Shown here piece by piece: positions 23,648-24,771 of a stretch of 24,771 bases of DNA. The notes under the pieces are model-generated. The model was given only the letters and a program-made list of their open reading frames with translations. It was not told the origin of the DNA and did not search any database. The stretch's first letter is position 1; every line of letters starts with the position of its first letter. This DNA is from CAG-791 sp963596015 (GTDB taxonomy: Bacteria > Bacillota > Clostridia > Lachnospirales > Lachnospiraceae): positions 1 to 24,771 of the forward strand of contig CAVBJS010000042.1 in assembly GCA_963596015.1 (NCBI GenBank), in the 5' to 3' direction. The translations under genes were made by a program, and so were the position numbers.

Positions 23648-24427
23648 TTACAGAGTTCCCTCTGCTGCCTGTGCCTCTTCGCTTGCTGCAGACTCAGCTG
23701 CAAGAGCATCCTGCTGTGCAGCATCTGCTGCTGCGTCAGCTTCCTGACCCTGGTTTGCCTCGATAACAGCATCAGCCATCTTGCTGCAAAGCAGCTTAAC
23801 AGCACGGATAGCGTCATCGTTGCCGGGGATGATGTAATCAAGTTCTTCCGGATCGCAGTTGGTATCGCCGATACCGATCAGAGTGATGCCCAGAGCGTGT
23901 GCTTCCTGTACGCAGATCTTCTCCTTCTTGGGATCTACTACGAAGATAGCATCCGGGATGCGGGTCATGGTCTTGATACCGCCCAGGTTCTTCTCCAGCT
24001 TGTCCCACTCCTTCTGGAGCTGTGCAACTTCCTTCTTAGGAAGGACATCAAAAGTGCCGTCCTCGGACATCTTCTCGATCTTCTTAAGACGCTCGATTCT
24101 GGACTGAATGGTCTTGAAGTTGGTCAGCATACCGCCGAGCCATCTCTCGTTTACATAGTACATGCCGCAGCGCTCTGCCTCAGCCTTAACTGCATCCTGT
24201 GCCTGCTTCTTGGTGCCGACGAAAAGGATGGTGCCGCCCTGTGCTGCGATCTCGAATACAGCCTTGTAAGCCTCATCTACTTTGATGACAGACTTCTGCA
24301 GGTCGATGATGTGGATACCGTTTCTCTCGGTGAAGATGTAAGGAGCCATCTTGGGGTTCCATCTTCTGGTCTGGTGACCAAAGTGTACGCCTGCTTCCAG
24401 CAGCTGCTTCATAGAAATAACGCTCAT
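23648..24427 (-). CDS. rpsB: 30S ribosomal protein S2
   Basis: The 259-residue protein is ribosomal protein S2. It shows the family signatures MKQLLEAGVHFGHQTRRWNPKM near the start (residues 6-27), NERWLGGMLTNF and IPDAIFVVDPKKE, and the DYIIPGNDDAIRAV segment. The last 30 or so residues are rich in Ala, Glu and Gln, a tail seen in many S2 proteins. GGAGG lies seven to eleven bases before ATG 24427; the open frame that continues upstream runs through the leader RNA and terminal repeat and is not coding. It starts the rpsB-tsf operon, with a strong promoter and structured leader. Confidence 0.98.
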   Translation of the reverse strand: MSVISMKQLLEAGVHFGHQTRRWNPKMAPYIFTERNGIHIIDLQKSVIKVDEAYKAVFEIAAQGGTILFVGTKKQAQDAVKAEAERCGMYYVNERWLGGMLTNFKTIQSRIERLKKIEKMSEDGTFDVLPKKEVAQLQKEWDKLEKNLGGIKTMTRIPDAIFVVDPKKEKICVQEAHALGITLIGIGDTNCDPEELDYIIPGNDDAIRAVKLLCSKMADAVIEANQGQEADAAADAAQQDALAAESAASEEAQAAEGTL

Positions 24428-24468
24428 GTTTCTTTCCTCCATTTGGTTTTTCTTCCGTACTCCCGTTA

Positions 24469-24536
24469 TGCAAACAGGGCCTTGGCCCCGGAAGGACAGC
24501 GCACCTGCGGGTCTCCCCGTCACCTGTGCGTTTGCA
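24469..24536 (-). promoter_or_regulatory. Structured leader RNA of rpsB
   Basis: In the - strand RNA, TGCAAAC (24536-24530) pairs with GTTTGCA (24475-24469) and closes a compact structure. Inside are CGCAC/GTGCG, a CGGG-GAGA-CCCG hairpin, and GGGCC/GGCCC near the 3' side. The region is markedly more GC-rich than the surroundings and lies between the promoter and the ribosome binding site. Leaders of ribosomal protein operons often bind their product for feedback control. That role for S2 here is inferred; I do not recognise a named leader family. Confidence 0.45.
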
Positions 24537-24567
24537 GGGAATACGTGTATTTTGTCACAACAGTCTG

Positions 24568-24606
24568 ATTCTAGCACAAAGCGGGGCTTTATGCAAGCCC
24601 CGCTTT
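24568..24606 (-). promoter_or_regulatory. rpsB promoter overlapping a 12-bp hairpin
   Basis: On the - strand TTGCAT (24591-24596) and TAGAAT (24568-24573) are separated by 17 bp, a good sigma-A promoter giving a leader of about 135 bases. A perfect 12-bp inverted repeat, AAAGCGGGGCTT (24578-24589) and AAGCCCCGCTTT (24595-24606), covers the spacer and the -35 box. It may be the terminator of the gene beyond the window edge, although its T run is short. Confidence 0.6.
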
Positions 24607-24634
24607 CTATATTCGCTACTGTAACAATAAGGTG

Positions 24635-24771
24635 ATTACGATAGTTTAGTGTTGCCCGGCCATGCACCGGAGCACGACAGATGTCTCGCACCTTGCACTT
24701 TGCGCCGTTTTGCTTATGATCTGCCTCTCGCCTGCGGATGGCACGGCCCGAACTCGCATCCCCGCCTGATG
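24635..24771. repeat. Terminal repeat, right copy of an inverted pair
   Basis: This is the reverse complement of bases 1-137 with ten differences, most of them transitions. It lies upstream of the rpsB promoter hairpin and ends exactly at the window edge. The ten differences show it is a separate genomic copy and not the same sequence read twice. Confidence 0.85.

Noticed and set aside
23612..24568. Long open frame on the + strand opposite rpsB
   Set aside because: It is antisense to the highly conserved S2 gene, has a Leu/Cys/Ser-rich composition typical of a shadow frame, and no fitting start site.
24428..24691. N-terminal extension of S2 into the terminal repeat
   Set aside because: S2 starts at the conserved MSVISMKQLLEAG with GGAGG in place; the extension would run through the promoter and leader.
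1..24771. Whole window as a composite transposon or integrated element with terminal inverted repeats
   Set aside because: No transposase or integrase is present and the interior holds core genes (rpsB, tsf, ligA); the repeats better fit dispersed intergenic elements.
1..24771. Circular molecule with overlapping ends
   Set aside because: The matching ends are inverted relative to each other and differ at ten positions, so they do not close a circle.

Overview
The window reads as a chromosomal segment from a Gram-positive Clostridia, most likely a Lachnospiraceae gut bacterium. The evidence is the mid-range GC, strong GGAGG-type ribosome binding sites, a DNA ligase of the Lachnospiraceae type, a MecA-family adaptor, a CUT1 sugar importer without its own ATPase, and the mix of glycoside hydrolases. 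Fifteen protein genes are supported and only metA is on the + strand. No tRNA, rRNA, CRISPR array, transposase or phage gene was seen. Both ends of the window are copies of one repeat of about 137 bp in inverted orientation (127 of 137 bases identical), so the segment probably stops where an assembly hit a dispersed repeat.

Layout. (1) 142-7565, - strand: a probable operon encoding, in transcription order, a membrane-anchored clostripain-like C11 protease, a GcnA-like GH20 hexosaminidase with a TTG start, a YtcJ-like amidohydrolase with an odd Glu/Asn/Thr-rich N-terminus, and an aldo/keto reductase with two C-terminal ferredoxin-like cysteine clusters. (2) 8151-15868, - strand: a sugar locus with a LacI-type regulator, lipoprotein binding protein, two permeases, GH1 beta-glucosidase and sucrose phosphorylase GtfA. 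It ends in a 23-bp tandem repeat array and a terminator. (3) 15869-16608: a long AT-rich gap with a clear lacI promoter and two LacI/CcpA-type operators. (4) 16609-17526, +: metA, with Glu111 predicting acetyl-CoA rather than succinyl-CoA use, followed by a good terminator. (5) 17804-22348, - strand: mecA-like gene, RluF-type pseudouridine synthase and ligA, tightly packed, then a cluster of hairpins and an unrecognised repeat-rich membrane protein. (6) 22641-24427, - strand: rpsB-tsf with its own promoter, structured leader and terminator.

The sugar locus plausibly imports a glucoside through the lipoprotein and permeases. An ATPase encoded elsewhere would power uptake, GH1 would cleave a beta-glucoside, and GtfA would phosphorolyse sucrose to glucose-1-phosphate and fructose. 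The LacI protein probably represses itself through a site just downstream of its -10 box.

The least explained content is non-coding. A 5'-UTR element of about 70 bp appears four times, always in the coding orientation. Three of the copies sit directly in front of start codons (GH1, gtfA, C11 protease) and include the ribosome binding site. There are also clusters of perfect hairpins at 11032-11247 and 18452-18595, the 23-bp array, and the terminal inverted repeats. Three proteins (amidohydrolase, LigA and the membrane protein) carry low-complexity segments; those of the amidohydrolase and LigA are encoded by short, visibly repeated DNA units.
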